A stretch of DNA of 64,000 bases, from positions 1 through 64,000 of the forward strand of contig NZ_JAMWEG010000021.1 of assembly GCF_025460765.1 (NCBI RefSeq), written 5' to 3'. Both the position numbers and the translations under genes were made by a program. This DNA is from Micromonospora sp. MA102 (GTDB lineage: Bacteria; Actinomycetota; Actinomycetes; Mycobacteriales; Micromonosporaceae). The notes under the pieces were generated by a model. It searched no databases. It was given only the letters and a program-made list of their open reading frames with translations, and was not told the origin of the DNA. Below are positions 26,579-34,222 of the stretch, in pieces (the first letter of the stretch is position 1; every line of letters begins with the position of its first letter).

Positions 26579-27298
26579 ATGACACGCTATGTCGACGAGG
26601 ATCTGCGCGGTGCGGAGTTCCGCGAATGCGATCTGACCGGGGCACGCCTGATCGGCGTCGTCATGCAGGATGCCGTGATCGAGGGGCTCATCACCAACCT
26701 TGTGGTGAACGGTGTCGAGGTCACCGAGTACGTCGAGGCAGAGCTCGACCGGCGTCATCCGGTGCGGGCGCTGATCCGCTCCGAGGATCCGGCCGATCTG
26801 CGCGAGGCAGCGCGTCAGCTTCATGCCGGCTGGGCCGCCACGATCGAGCGAATCCGCCGTACGCCCGGCATCGAGCACCGCAGCGTCAACGGCGAGTGGT
26901 CGGCGGTGCAGACGATGCGCCACCTGGTCTTCGTCCACGACTCGTGGTTCCGCCGCTGCTGCCTGGGCTCGACGGAGCTGTTCACGCCGATGGGCATCGG
27001 TACGACCGTCGAGCCCTACCGTGGAGCGCACGGGCTTGACCTCTCGCTCGATCCAGCGCTCGACGAGATCGTGAGCGTGCGTGACGCACAGGCCGCCGAG
27101 CTCGAGGCCTGGCTCGACGAGGTCACCGCTGCGCAGCTCGCAGCGCGAGCGCCGGTGCCCGACGACGATGTCTGGCCGCCGTACGCCCGGGGCCGCTCGG
27201 TGCGGCAGTGCCTCGGCACGGTGCTCAACGAGACCTTCGAGCACCACGGCTTCTGCGTCCGCGACCTTGACCTGATCGAGGCACAGAACGCTGAGTAG
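26579..27298 (+). CDS. DinB-family protein with pentapeptide-repeat N-terminus
   Basis: This is a 239-residue protein. Residues 5-40 contain pentapeptide-like repeats (LRGAEFRECDLTGARLIGVV), and residues about 75-235 form a DinB-like four-helix bundle. Its potential metal histidines are in TMRHLVFVHDSWF and TFEHHGF. Many such actinobacterial proteins are predicted metal-dependent transferases using thiols such as mycothiol, but the substrate is unknown. The ATG at 26579 is preferred; an ATG at 26570 is also possible. It has no operon partners and is flanked by transposon remains. Confidence 0.8.
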   Translation: MTRYVDEDLRGAEFRECDLTGARLIGVVMQDAVIEGLITNLVVNGVEVTEYVEAELDRRHPVRALIRSEDPADLREAARQLHAGWAATIERIRRTPGIEHRSVNGEWSAVQTMRHLVFVHDSWFRRCCLGSTELFTPMGIGTTVEPYRGAHGLDLSLDPALDEIVSVRDAQAAELEAWLDEVTAAQLAARAPVPDDDVWPPYARGRSVRQCLGTVLNETFEHHGFCVRDLDLIEAQNAE

Positions 27299-27359
27299 GG
27301 CCGGCTACGGAGTCAGCATCTCTCCGCCATACCCAGCCATCCCCACCGACACAGGCAGA

Positions 27360-27497
27360 ACCGCCTATTCCGAGCCGATCTTCGTCGGCCAGCCCTGCGG
27401 CGAGCAACTCGGCGCGGACCATGCGCACCGTCGCGGTCTCCAGCCGGTCGCAGGCCACCCCGCCGACCGGGAAGCAGCCGGCCGCCGTGACATCGAC
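27360..27497 (-). pseudogene. Possible methyltransferase C-terminal remnant
   Basis: On the minus strand the sequence next to the IS5 element reads FPVGGVACDRLETATVRMVR followed by AELLAAGLADEDRL. This resembles the segment near the end of some actinomycete SAM-dependent methyltransferases, but only about 35 residues are preserved. It appears to be a leftover cut by the insertion at 27501. Confidence 0.3.
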
Positions 27498-27500
27498 TAG

Positions 27501-28041
27501 GGCGTGTCCTGCCGATCATGGAAGCCAGATGATGGCCGCGATGAGGACGAGGCTGGCGCGGTAGAGGGATGCGCGTTTGGCGTATCTGGTGGCCAGGTCG
27601 CGCCACTGCTTGAGGCGGTTGAAGCACCGTTCCACGACGTTGCGCTTGCGGTAGATCGCCTTGTCGAAGGTGGGTGGCCTGCCGCCGGCGGTGCCTCTGG
27701 CGGCCCGGCGGGCGACTTGGTCGGACCGTTCCGGGATGACGTGCCGGATCCCTCGTTGCCGCAGTGCTCGGCGGGTGGAGTCGTGCGCGTAGCCCTTGTC
27801 CGCGATCAGCACGTCGGGCCGTTTGCCGGGCCGGCCCGGTCCCGGCCGCCACGGTGCGCCCGTGCGCAGCTTCCACAGGATCCCGTTGATGACCTGTCGG
27901 TGATCCCGCCACCGCCCCGCGCGCCGCCCGGCTCGGGAAGCAGCGGCGCGATTACCACCCATGCCTCATCGGTCAACTCACCACGACGCACCACCGGCAC
28001 ATCGTCAACGATCAACCACTACAAGATCGGCAGGACACGCC
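27501..28041 (-). mobile_element. Internally deleted IS5-family (IS427-like) element
   Basis: The element is 541 bp. Its ends are perfect 17-bp inverted repeats, GGCGTGTCCTGCCGATC at 27501-27517 and its complement at 28025-28041. It is flanked by the 4-bp direct repeat CTAG (27497-27500 and 28042-28045), the target duplication expected of the IS427 group. Full-length relatives are near 850 bp, so about 300 bp of the transposase gene are missing. It is probably non-autonomous but could be moved by an intact relative. Confidence 0.8.
27516..28015 (-). pseudogene. IS5-family transposase with internal deletion
   Basis: The N-terminus reads RRGELTDEAWVVIAPLLPEP from the GTG at about 28015. A frame change follows near 27950, then GRWRDHRQVINGILWKLRTG leads to APWR. 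At that point the protein jumps to PGPGRPGKRPDVLIADKGYA, skipping the roughly 100 residues that hold the first catalytic aspartate. The rest is normal: HVIPERSDQVARR, YRKRNVVERCFNRLKQWRDL (catalytic glutamate) and ATRYAKRA. Because it lacks a catalytic residue it cannot be active. Confidence 0.8.
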
Positions 28042-28330
28042 CTAGGCGCGGCCTTCGGTGCGGTTGCGCAGCTGGACCACGGCCATGATGTGCAGTGCCC
28101 GGTTGATCCGGCGGTTGCCGGCGCGGAAGAGCCGGTGACGCTGCTGGTCCCCGTTGGAGGCGTCCAGCGGGGCGGTTCCGTTCCAGGACGCGAACCGGTC
28201 GCGGTCGGCGAACCGACGGATATCGCCGACGTCGGCCAGCAGCCGTGCCGCTCCTGAGGGACCGATGCCGTGCAGGTCCATCAGCGTGGAGCCGCGGGCG
28301 ACCACCAGCTCCTGGAGGTCCTTCTCCGCA
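28042..28330 (-). pseudogene. IS110-family transposase, C-terminal fragment
   Basis: The minus strand reads LHGIGPSGAARLLADVGDIR, then RFASWNGTAPLDASNG and FRAGNRRINRALHIMAVVQL ending RNRTEGRA. This is the Transposase_20 domain of IS110-type enzymes. The frame is cut at its 3-prime end by the inserted IS5 element at 28041, and the N-terminal DEDD domain is absent. The other half is not found on the far side of the IS5 copy, so a deletion accompanied or followed the insertion. Confidence 0.75.
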
Positions 28331-28489
28331 GCCTTGATACTGGACGGGACCGGCGTCAGCCACGTTGGTGGGTGCCGGCCGCACAGCCAGAGCGACGGTC
28401 ACCGACATCGCCTCCCGACTGCACGGACAGCCGTAGTCCCGAGGTCCGGCCCCCCGGCCGGACCTCGGGCGCGCCGGTCACGGCAGGGC

Positions 28490-28815
28490 GGCCAGGTACC
28501 GCTCGGCGTGCAGCCGGTGTACCGCAGCCGGCCACGCCGATCGAACCGGCCGAGCAGCACAGTGACCGGGATGCGGAGGCTGCCGGTCACCCCGCCGACG
28601 ATCGCCTCGGTCACCAGCCTGGTCCGGAACTTCCACCAGCCGCGCCGTCCCGGCTCGTACCGCCCGACCAGCCGCTTGCTCACCACGCCCTCGATGCCAG
28701 CCGCGACAGTCCAGTTCAGCAGCCAGTCCGCCACCTCCCGCATGCCGGTCGTCTCCGGGGTCACGGTCAGCTGCCCCGGCGCGTCGACGAGCAGCCGCTC
28801 CAGCCGGGCCTCGGT
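28490..28815 (-). pseudogene. ATP-dependent DNA ligase fragment
   Basis: The minus-strand frame reads EARLERLLVDAPGQLTVTPE and continues DWLLNWTVAAGIEGVVSKRL, then YEPGRRGWWKFRTR and EAIVGGVTGSLRIP. These correspond to motifs IV-V of the small ATP-dependent ligases (LigC/LigD-like), including GVVSKR and WWKFR. The catalytic KYDG lysine motif is missing, as is the N-terminal half. Its upstream end directly abuts the stop codon of the LUD-domain gene, marking a recombination point. Confidence 0.7.
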
Positions 28816-29445
28816 TCAGAAGCCGATGGCCTCGCGGAGCAGCAGTACGGTGGCCCGCCCGGGGTGCGGTTCGGCGTTGAGGACGAGCAGCCGGTTGATG
28901 GCGCTGGGCTGCCCGTACGCCACCTGGGCGCGGGCGCTCTCCAGCGGCAGGGCGTGCTCTTCGATGCGGCGCAGCGCGGTGCCCAGGTCGGGTACCACCT
29001 TCTGCGCCCCGACGATCCAGATCGCGCGGCCGGCGCCGCCGGAGTAGGCGGGTAGTTGGCTTCCGCTGGCGGAGGCGGCCACCAGGGCGCCGGTTTCGGT
29101 CACCGCGTTGACACTGCCCACGACGACGTCGGGGCTGGCGACCAGCCGCCGGATGCCGTCGGCCTCGGTGGCCCGGTCCATCGCCAGCAGGCGTGGCTTC
29201 AACGCCTGGTACTGGCCGCCGGCGTTGATGTCCTGATCGATGCCGGACAGGCGGAGGGTCTCGCTGGCCGCGGTGAACACGCTCGCGCCCGCCGGGATCA
29301 GCTCCCTGATCCGGGTACGCGCGGCGGCGACGTCGTCGAGGATCTCGACGGTGAAGCCGTGCGCGGTCAGCGCGGCGGCGGCCCGCTCCAGGCGCTGCGC
29401 GGATGCCGGCTCGGTGAACAGCGCTGCCGGGAGAGAGGTGGTCAT
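28816..29445 (-). CDS. LUD-domain protein (LutC/YkgG-like)
   Basis: This is a 209-residue protein of the LUD superfamily, named for lactate utilisation proteins. Characteristic parts are AGASVFTAASETLRLSGIDQ, then VVGSVNAVTETGALVAASAS and GGAGRAIWIVGAQKVVPDLG. It is a stand-alone LutC-type protein without LutA or LutB beside it, so a role in lactate oxidation is doubtful. Similar single LUD genes occur next to oxidoreductases and sigma factors. It lies 30 bases downstream of the SnoaL-like gene with a GGAGG ribosome site, so the two are co-transcribed. Confidence 0.88.
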   Translation of the reverse strand: MTTSLPAALFTEPASAQRLERAAAALTAHGFTVEILDDVAAARTRIRELIPAGASVFTAASETLRLSGIDQDINAGGQYQALKPRLLAMDRATEADGIRRLVASPDVVVGSVNAVTETGALVAASASGSQLPAYSGGAGRAIWIVGAQKVVPDLGTALRRIEEHALPLESARAQVAYGQPSAINRLLVLNAEPHPGRATVLLLREAIGF

Positions 29446-29475
29446 GGTTCCTCCTGGGTTGCTCGGGTGGGGGGC

Positions 29476-29946
29476 TCAGTTGGTGGCGGACTCGGTGGCG
29501 GGCTCCGCCGGGCGGGGCGCCGAGCCGGCCAGCGGAGTGGTGTCGAGGTACCGGACCTCGTAGACCCGCTCGGTGAACTTCCAACCGTCCGGGGTGCGCT
29601 GGTAGCGGTCGTGGTAGATGGCGAAGTTCAGCCCCTGGCGGCCGTCGAGGGTGCGCGCCAACTCCTGCATGTAGGCACGGCCGGTGGCGGTGTCGCCGTC
29701 GAGCTGGATGGTGCCCGGGTGGGTGTTCTGCACGAAGAAGTCCCACTGCGCCTGCAGCCGCTCGCCGCCGGCGCGGATCTCCTCCCGGCCGATCTGCTCG
29801 GCGGGGATGTTGGGCATGCGCAGCACGCCATCGGGGGTGAACAGCGAGGCGAGGCGGGCCCGGTCGCGCATCATCACCGCGTCGGTGAATTCGCCGCGCA
29901 GCGCCTCGATCTCGACGCGGTCGGCGATGGCCTGGAAGTCGCTCAT
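29476..29946 (-). CDS. SnoaL/NTF2-like protein
   Basis: This is a 156-residue protein with an NTF2-like cone fold: EIEALRGEFTDAVMMRDRAR, then LFTPDGVLRMPN, HPGTIQLDGDTATGRAYMQE and DRYQRTPDGWKFTERVYEVR. Such proteins are small polyketide cyclases, isomerases or ligand-binding proteins. The catalytic residues of known enzymes cannot be assigned. A proline- and alanine-rich tail follows residue 140. AGGAGAG precedes the ATG at 29946. It is divergent from the ECF41 sigma factor at 30105 and co-directional with the LUD gene. Confidence 0.85.
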   Translation of the reverse strand: MSDFQAIADRVEIEALRGEFTDAVMMRDRARLASLFTPDGVLRMPNIPAEQIGREEIRAGGERLQAQWDFFVQNTHPGTIQLDGDTATGRAYMQELARTLDGRQGLNFAIYHDRYQRTPDGWKFTERVYEVRYLDTTPLAGSAPRPAEPATESATN

Positions 29947-30104
29947 TGGCTCTCTCCTTGTCAGCTGGGGTGGGATCGGTGTTCCTCGACCTGTCCGACG
30001 ATGTGGCTCCCGGGAGTGTCAGGCGACGTGCCCGCCCTCACACTCCGGTGCGCTGTCTCGTCGGATCCGTGAGGATTAACGCGAGCAAGGGAGCCGACGG
30101 CGCG

Positions 30105-31040
30105 ATGACCACCCGACCCGAGCCAGGACACGGCCGGCCCGATCCGCACCTGAGCGCGATCGTGAGCGAGCGGCGTCAACTGATCAATCTCGCGTACCGG
30201 CTCCTCGGCTCTCTGGCCGAGGCGGAGGACGCCGTCCAGGAGACGTACACCCGCTGGTACGCCATGTCCGCGCCGCAGCGGGACGCCATCGCCTCCCCCG
30301 GCGCCTGGCTCACCACGGTTGCCAGCCGCATCTGCCTGGACGTGCTCGGCTCGGCACGGGCCCGGCGGGAGCGCTACGTGGGCGAGTGGATTCCCGAGCC
30401 GCTGCCCGAGCCCAGCGAGTGGATCAGCGGGCGGACCGGTGGCGGCACGGCGGACCCGGCCGACCGGGTCACCCTGGACGAGTCGGTCAACATGGCCTTC
30501 CTCGTCGTGCTCGAGGCGATGACTCCGGCCGAGCGGGTGTCGTTCATCCTGCACGACGTCTTCCGGTTCTCGTTCCCGGAGGTGGCCGAGATCGTCGGCC
30601 GTACCCCGGCGGCGTGCCGCCAGTTGGCCTCCTCGGCCCGCCGGCGCCTCCGCGCCTCGCACGCTCCCGCGCTCCCGGCGGCCCGACAGGCCGCGGTCGT
30701 CCGGGACTTCAAGCGGGCCTGGGAAGCCAGCGACATCGGCGCGCTCATCGGCCTCCTCGACCCCGACGCCACGGCGACCGGCGACGGTGGCGGCCTGGTC
30801 AACGCCGCGCCGCGCCCGGTCGAAGGCGGCGAGCAGATCGCGCGCTTCTTCGCCGACCTCGCCAGCCGGGCGACCGACCTGACGATCCTGGAGCGGACGG
30901 TCAACGGTCAGCCCGGTCTGGTCGCTCAGCAGGACGGCGTCACCGTGGCGGTGTACGCGTTCCACGTCTCGGACAACCGGATCACGCACATCTGGGCGAT
31001 CCTCAACCCCGAGAAGATCCGGCCCTGGGCGGCCGGCTGA
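30105..31040 (+). CDS. ECF41-family (SigJ-like) RNA polymerase sigma factor
   Basis: This 311-residue protein has sigma region 2 at about 20-95 (LINLAYRLLGSLAEAEDAVQ, ETYTRWY) and region 4 at about 130-190 (LHDVFRFSFPEVAEIVGRTP). A SnoaL-like C-terminal domain follows to the end. The ECF41 marks are present in varied form: WIPEPL between the sigma regions, DGGGL for the usual DGGGK and NPEKI for NPDKL. In this family the fused C-terminal domain replaces an anti-sigma factor and controls activity. It is divergent from the SnoaL-like and LUD genes, which are its probable targets. I prefer the ATG at 30105 over a GTG at 30069. Confidence 0.9.
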   Translation: MTTRPEPGHGRPDPHLSAIVSERRQLINLAYRLLGSLAEAEDAVQETYTRWYAMSAPQRDAIASPGAWLTTVASRICLDVLGSARARRERYVGEWIPEPLPEPSEWISGRTGGGTADPADRVTLDESVNMAFLVVLEAMTPAERVSFILHDVFRFSFPEVAEIVGRTPAACRQLASSARRRLRASHAPALPAARQAAVVRDFKRAWEASDIGALIGLLDPDATATGDGGGLVNAAPRPVEGGEQIARFFADLASRATDLTILERTVNGQPGLVAQQDGVTVAVYAFHVSDNRITHIWAILNPEKIRPWAAG

Positions 31041-31052
31041 CGGGCGGCGGCG

Positions 31053-31080
31053 TGCCGGCGGCTCTGCCGGGCCGCCGGCA
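31053..31080 (+). terminator. Hairpin after the ECF41 sigma gene
   Basis: TGCCGGCGGC and its complement GCCGCCGGCA form a perfect 10-bp stem around an 8-base loop, 12 bases beyond the stop codon. No T-run follows. Confidence 0.55.
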
Positions 31081-31152
31081 GGCCGTTCGGCGGTGCAGCG
31101 GCCGAGTCCCGGGCATAGTGCCAGGTGGCCCAGGGACGGGAAGAGACGGGCG

Positions 31153-31368
31153 ATGAGACTCGGACTGCATTACTGGAACTTCTCCACGCCCGACGACCCG
31201 TCCGAGGTGGCCGGTGCCCTGGCGGAGACCGCCCGGATCGCGGAGCAGGCCGCGGTGCCCGCGTTCACGGTCATGGACCACTACTTCCAGATGGATTCGC
31301 CACTTCCGCCGAGGAGCCGATTCTCGAGGCCTACACGACCCTCGGCTACGTGGCGGCCAGGACCGCGT
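31153..31368 (+). pseudogene. LLM-class F420-dependent oxidoreductase, N-terminal fragment
   Basis: From the ATG at 31153 the frame reads MRLGLHYWNFSTPDD and then AEQAAVPAFTVMDHYFQMD, the N-terminus of a luciferase-like F420-dependent oxidoreductase. A frameshift near 31300 moves the continuation EEPILEAYTTLGYVAART to another frame, after which similarity stops at about 31368. A full protein would be around 300 residues. The sequence that follows belongs to a minus-strand gene of different origin, so both a frameshift and a deletion junction have destroyed it. Confidence 0.7.
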
Positions 31369-31371
31369 GTT

Positions 31372-31702
31372 TCAGAATTCGTCGCGGGGGCGGGCTTGCG
31401 GTCGGCCGGGGTAGCCGCGAGCGGCTAGCCAGATGGTGAGGTCGGTGGCGATGCGGCTGAGGTCGGTTGCGGTAGTGGGGTCGTGCTCGCGCCAGCGGGG
31501 GTCGCGGCGTTCAACCTCGTAGCTGCCGTCGTCGAGTAGAGATACCGAGGCGTACCACTCGCTGTCGTCGGCCCGGGGTGATGGTGACAAAGGTGTTGTC
31601 CGGGTGGCCCAGCTGGTTGATCAGCATGAACAGGGCATCTTCGGATGGGTCGTCGATGTGGTCGCCGTTTTCGGTGTCGGCGGCGTGGTACTCGGCTGTC
31701 AT
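31372..31702 (-). pseudogene. Hypothetical protein, frameshifted (immunity-protein-like)
   Basis: The N-terminal half reads MTAEYHAADTENGDHIDDPS and goes on to HPDNTFVTITP. In another frame the gene continues ADDSEWYASVSLLDDGSYEV, then ERRDPRWREHDPTTATDL and IWLAARGYPG. The halves join near 31575-31585, so one base has been gained or two lost. Together they make a small acidic protein of about 110 residues. The layout, with WYASV and a conserved ERRDP segment, resembles small actinomycete proteins related to Imm1-type immunity proteins, but I am not sure of this. No toxin gene is visible beside it. Confidence 0.5.
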
Positions 31703-31833
31703 CGGCACCCCTTGTCCCAGGTGGAGATCAACGGGTTGAGCATCTCACGGTCCGCGGTCACAGCCACTCGTTGATAGCGGCGATGTGTAGGACGGCTTCG
31801 AACCGCACGGCGAGCTTGATGCCACTCTGGATG

Positions 31834-32082
31834 TCAAGCGGTCGATGTCAGGACGGATTGCGGTGTCTGAGCGATGAGGTCGTCGAGCTCGCGTACGGCG
31901 TAGCGTTTCAGGCAGCGGATCGCTTCGCGTCTGGTTTTGCCTTCGCTGACGCGTCGGTCGATGTAGGCGCGGGTGCGCAGGTCCCAGCGAAGTCGCGCGA
32001 TGAGGATCATGCAGAGGGCGGAGCTGGCTTGGCGGTCGCCGCCGCGGTTGAGCCGGCGTCGTTGGGTATTGCCCGATGACAT
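31834..32082 (-). pseudogene. IS110-family transposase, C-terminal fragment 2
   Basis: The frame reads LNRGGDRQASSALCMILIAR, then LRWDLRTRAYIDRRVSEGKT and RREAIRCLKRYAVRELDDLI, ending at a stop at 31834. This is the last 75 residues of an IS110-type transposase of a different subgroup from the fragment at 28042. The N-terminal catalytic domain is absent. Confidence 0.7.
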
Positions 32083-32196
32083 CTCGATGGGTCAGCTGTC
32101 TCAGGAGACAGCACCCTGTCTACTTCCACCGGCTCCGTCGGCTCAGCCGCGGCGTGCACCTCCGTCTACTCTTGGTTACTGCAGACCCGGACGTCC

Positions 32197-32889
32197 TTAA
32201 CAGCGGGTGGCGCGGTGCAGCGCGGCGACACCTCCGCTGAGGTTGCGCCAATTGACCTGCTGCCAGCCCGATGCGCTGATCCGCTTCGCCAGATCCGGCT
32301 GATTCGGCCAGACACGGATGGATTCAATCAGGTAGACGTATGCGTCTGGGTTGCTGGACACCCATCTGGCCACCATGGGTATGGTCCGAATCAGGTGGTC
32401 AAGATAGAAGGTACGGAATGCGGGCATCGTCGGGTGGCTGCACTCGCAGACGACAAGCCGCCCGCCTGGCCTGACGATCCGGGCGAACTCGCGCAACGCA
32501 GCATCGAGATCGACCACGTTGCGCAGCGCGAAAGAAATGGTTACCGCATCGAAAGCACCATCCGGGAACGGCAGGCGCAGCGCGTCGCCGGCCACCAGCG
32601 GCACCGCAGGCCGGAGGCGTCGGCCGACCGCCAGCATGCCGGTGGAAAGGTCCACTCCCACTGCGAACGCCCCGGAACGGGCCAGTTCCTCGGTGGAGAC
32701 GCCGGTGCCGGCGCCGACATCGAGCACGCGTTCGCCTGGGCGCAGGCCCAATGCCGCTCTGGTCGCCCGCCGCCACCTGGCGTCCTGGCCGAACGAGATG
32801 ATCCTGTTGGCCAGGTCGTACCGTTCGGCGACGCCGTCGAACATCGCGGCGACCGCTGGCGGCTGTTTGTCCAGATCCGCTCGGGTCAT
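32197..32889 (-). CDS. menG: Demethylmenaquinone methyltransferase-like protein (MenG/UbiE)
   Basis: This is a 230-residue class I SAM methyltransferase of the UbiE/MenG family. It has the family opening MFDGVAERYDLANRIISFGQ, the SAM-binding motif I VLDVGAGTGVS, then GDALRLPFPDGAFDAVTISF and the signature ALRNVVDLDAALREFARIVR with PGGRL. Family members carry out the last methylation in menaquinone synthesis in the cytoplasm. Whether this is the housekeeping copy cannot be told, because no other men genes are nearby. Its ATG at 32889 overlaps the stop of the upstream methyltransferase by four bases, so translation is coupled. Confidence 0.85.
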   Translation of the reverse strand: MTRADLDKQPPAVAAMFDGVAERYDLANRIISFGQDARWRRATRAALGLRPGERVLDVGAGTGVSTEELARSGAFAVGVDLSTGMLAVGRRLRPAVPLVAGDALRLPFPDGAFDAVTISFALRNVVDLDAALREFARIVRPGGRLVVCECSHPTMPAFRTFYLDHLIRTIPMVARWVSSNPDAYVYLIESIRVWPNQPDLAKRISASGWQQVNWRNLSGGVAALHRATRC

Positions 32890-33692
32890 GCTGTCACCGC
32901 TGCTGCCGGCGCGGCCGTCACAAGCAGGTACTCGAGCTCCAGCCGGAAGCGGCCGCCGTCGACTACCCCACGGTCGCCGACGAACGAGCGCAGGTCCGCG
33001 CGCAGCGCCTCCCACCGGCCCTGAGCCACGAGCCGATCCCGTTCGGCGACGACGTGCCCGGCGGTGTCGATCAGCAGGCTGGTCGCCGCGTCGGCGCTGG
33101 TGAAGCTCAAGGCCAACCGGTGAACGGCCGTCGACGTGACCCGCAGATCGGCGGCTGCCAAGAGCCGTTCGACCAGCGTGCGGTCACCCCACCGGCTCGG
33201 CGGGGCGCCTGCGGCCGGCGGCGGCGGTAGATGGCCGCCGAGGACCTGCCCCATGGCCGGCATCAGGCTGCCCGGCGTCCAAGCGGCCAGCAGGACTCGG
33301 CCTGAGGGGGCACATACCCGGCTCAGCTCTCGGGCCGCCGCGTCGTGGTCGTTCGCGTAGATCACACCGAGCACGGACAGGACCACCTCGGCCGAGTCAT
33401 CTGGCAGCGGTAACCGCGTCGCGTCGCCGACCCGCCAATCGACCACCAGACCGGCATCCTCGGCACGCCGCCGGGCCACCTCCAACAGCGCGGGCTCCAG
33501 ATCCACCCCGATGCTGCGGGCTTCGCGCTGTGCGGCCAGTATCGCCGCGTTGCCCGTGCCGGTGCCCACGTCGACCACCCGGTCATCCGGCCGGATCGCG
33601 GCCGCGGCCACCACCGCTTCGGCGACCGGCATCAGCCGCCGCGCCATGGCCGGATAGTCGCCGGCAGCCCACGTGGTCACGGATGCACTCAT
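32886..33692 (-). CDS. Class I SAM-dependent methyltransferase
   Basis: This is a 268-residue methyltransferase. Motif I is VVDVGTGTGNAAILAAQREA, followed by the acidic IGVDLEPALLEVARRRAEDA, GDATRLPLPDDSAEVVLSVL and SGRVLLAAWTPGSLM. Its substrate is unknown; related proteins are annotated broadly as UbiE-like or small-molecule methyltransferases. GGGAGG lies 6 bases before the ATG at 33692. It is the first gene of a two-gene operon with the MenG-like protein. Confidence 0.85.
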   Translation of the reverse strand: MSASVTTWAAGDYPAMARRLMPVAEAVVAAAAIRPDDRVVDVGTGTGNAAILAAQREARSIGVDLEPALLEVARRRAEDAGLVVDWRVGDATRLPLPDDSAEVVLSVLGVIYANDHDAAARELSRVCAPSGRVLLAAWTPGSLMPAMGQVLGGHLPPPPAAGAPPSRWGDRTLVERLLAAADLRVTSTAVHRLALSFTSADAATSLLIDTAGHVVAERDRLVAQGRWEALRADLRSFVGDRGVVDGGRFRLELEYLLVTAAPAAAVTA

Positions 33693-34222
33693 CACGCCTC
33701 CCTCGTCGCGGAAGGCGCCCTTGGATCCGATGTTCCCGGGTGAGCGTGGCGGATCCGATCCGTCGCAGCGCCTCTCACTCCGGCATCGCCGACCGTAACT
33801 GGTCGGAATACGTCCCGGCAAACCCGTAGCTGAGTAGCTTGTCAGCATTCCTCAGGCTGACCACACCCGGGCACACAAGGACTCCAGCCGGGTCGGAAAC
33901 CACGACGCCGCTGCAACCCGCTGCTCGACCTGCGCGAACGCTATCCGTCAGCGGACCGCTGAGTCCTGCCCGTGCGCGCACGTGCGGCATTCCGGACGTC
34001 GCCGACACTCCGGTGCCAGTAGGCGAGGGTGGTCGCGTTCTATTCGCCGTCGTCGGCTACGGCACCTTCGCCGGGCGAGGGAACCGAGCTTGGCCGGTGA
34101 CCGCTCGTTCCAGCGTTCCGGAATCCTGGCTGCACCGCCGCGCCGGCCGCCGAGTGTGCGGGCGACCCGTCGTTGCGCGGGCACGGTCGCCGGGTAGGTT
34201 CCGATGGGTGCATGGTCTGGCG
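33693..34222. other. Divergent intergenic region without a clear gene
   Basis: These 530 bases lie between the methyltransferase operon on the minus strand and the FG-GAP gene on the plus strand. The FG-GAP frame is open upstream to 33839, but that part is proline- and arginine-rich with no homology, so I treat it as non-coding. Promoters for both directions must lie here. Confidence 0.4.

Noticed and set aside
33839..34222. N-terminal extension of the FG-GAP protein
   Set aside because: It is low-complexity sequence before a good signal peptide and has no ribosome site.
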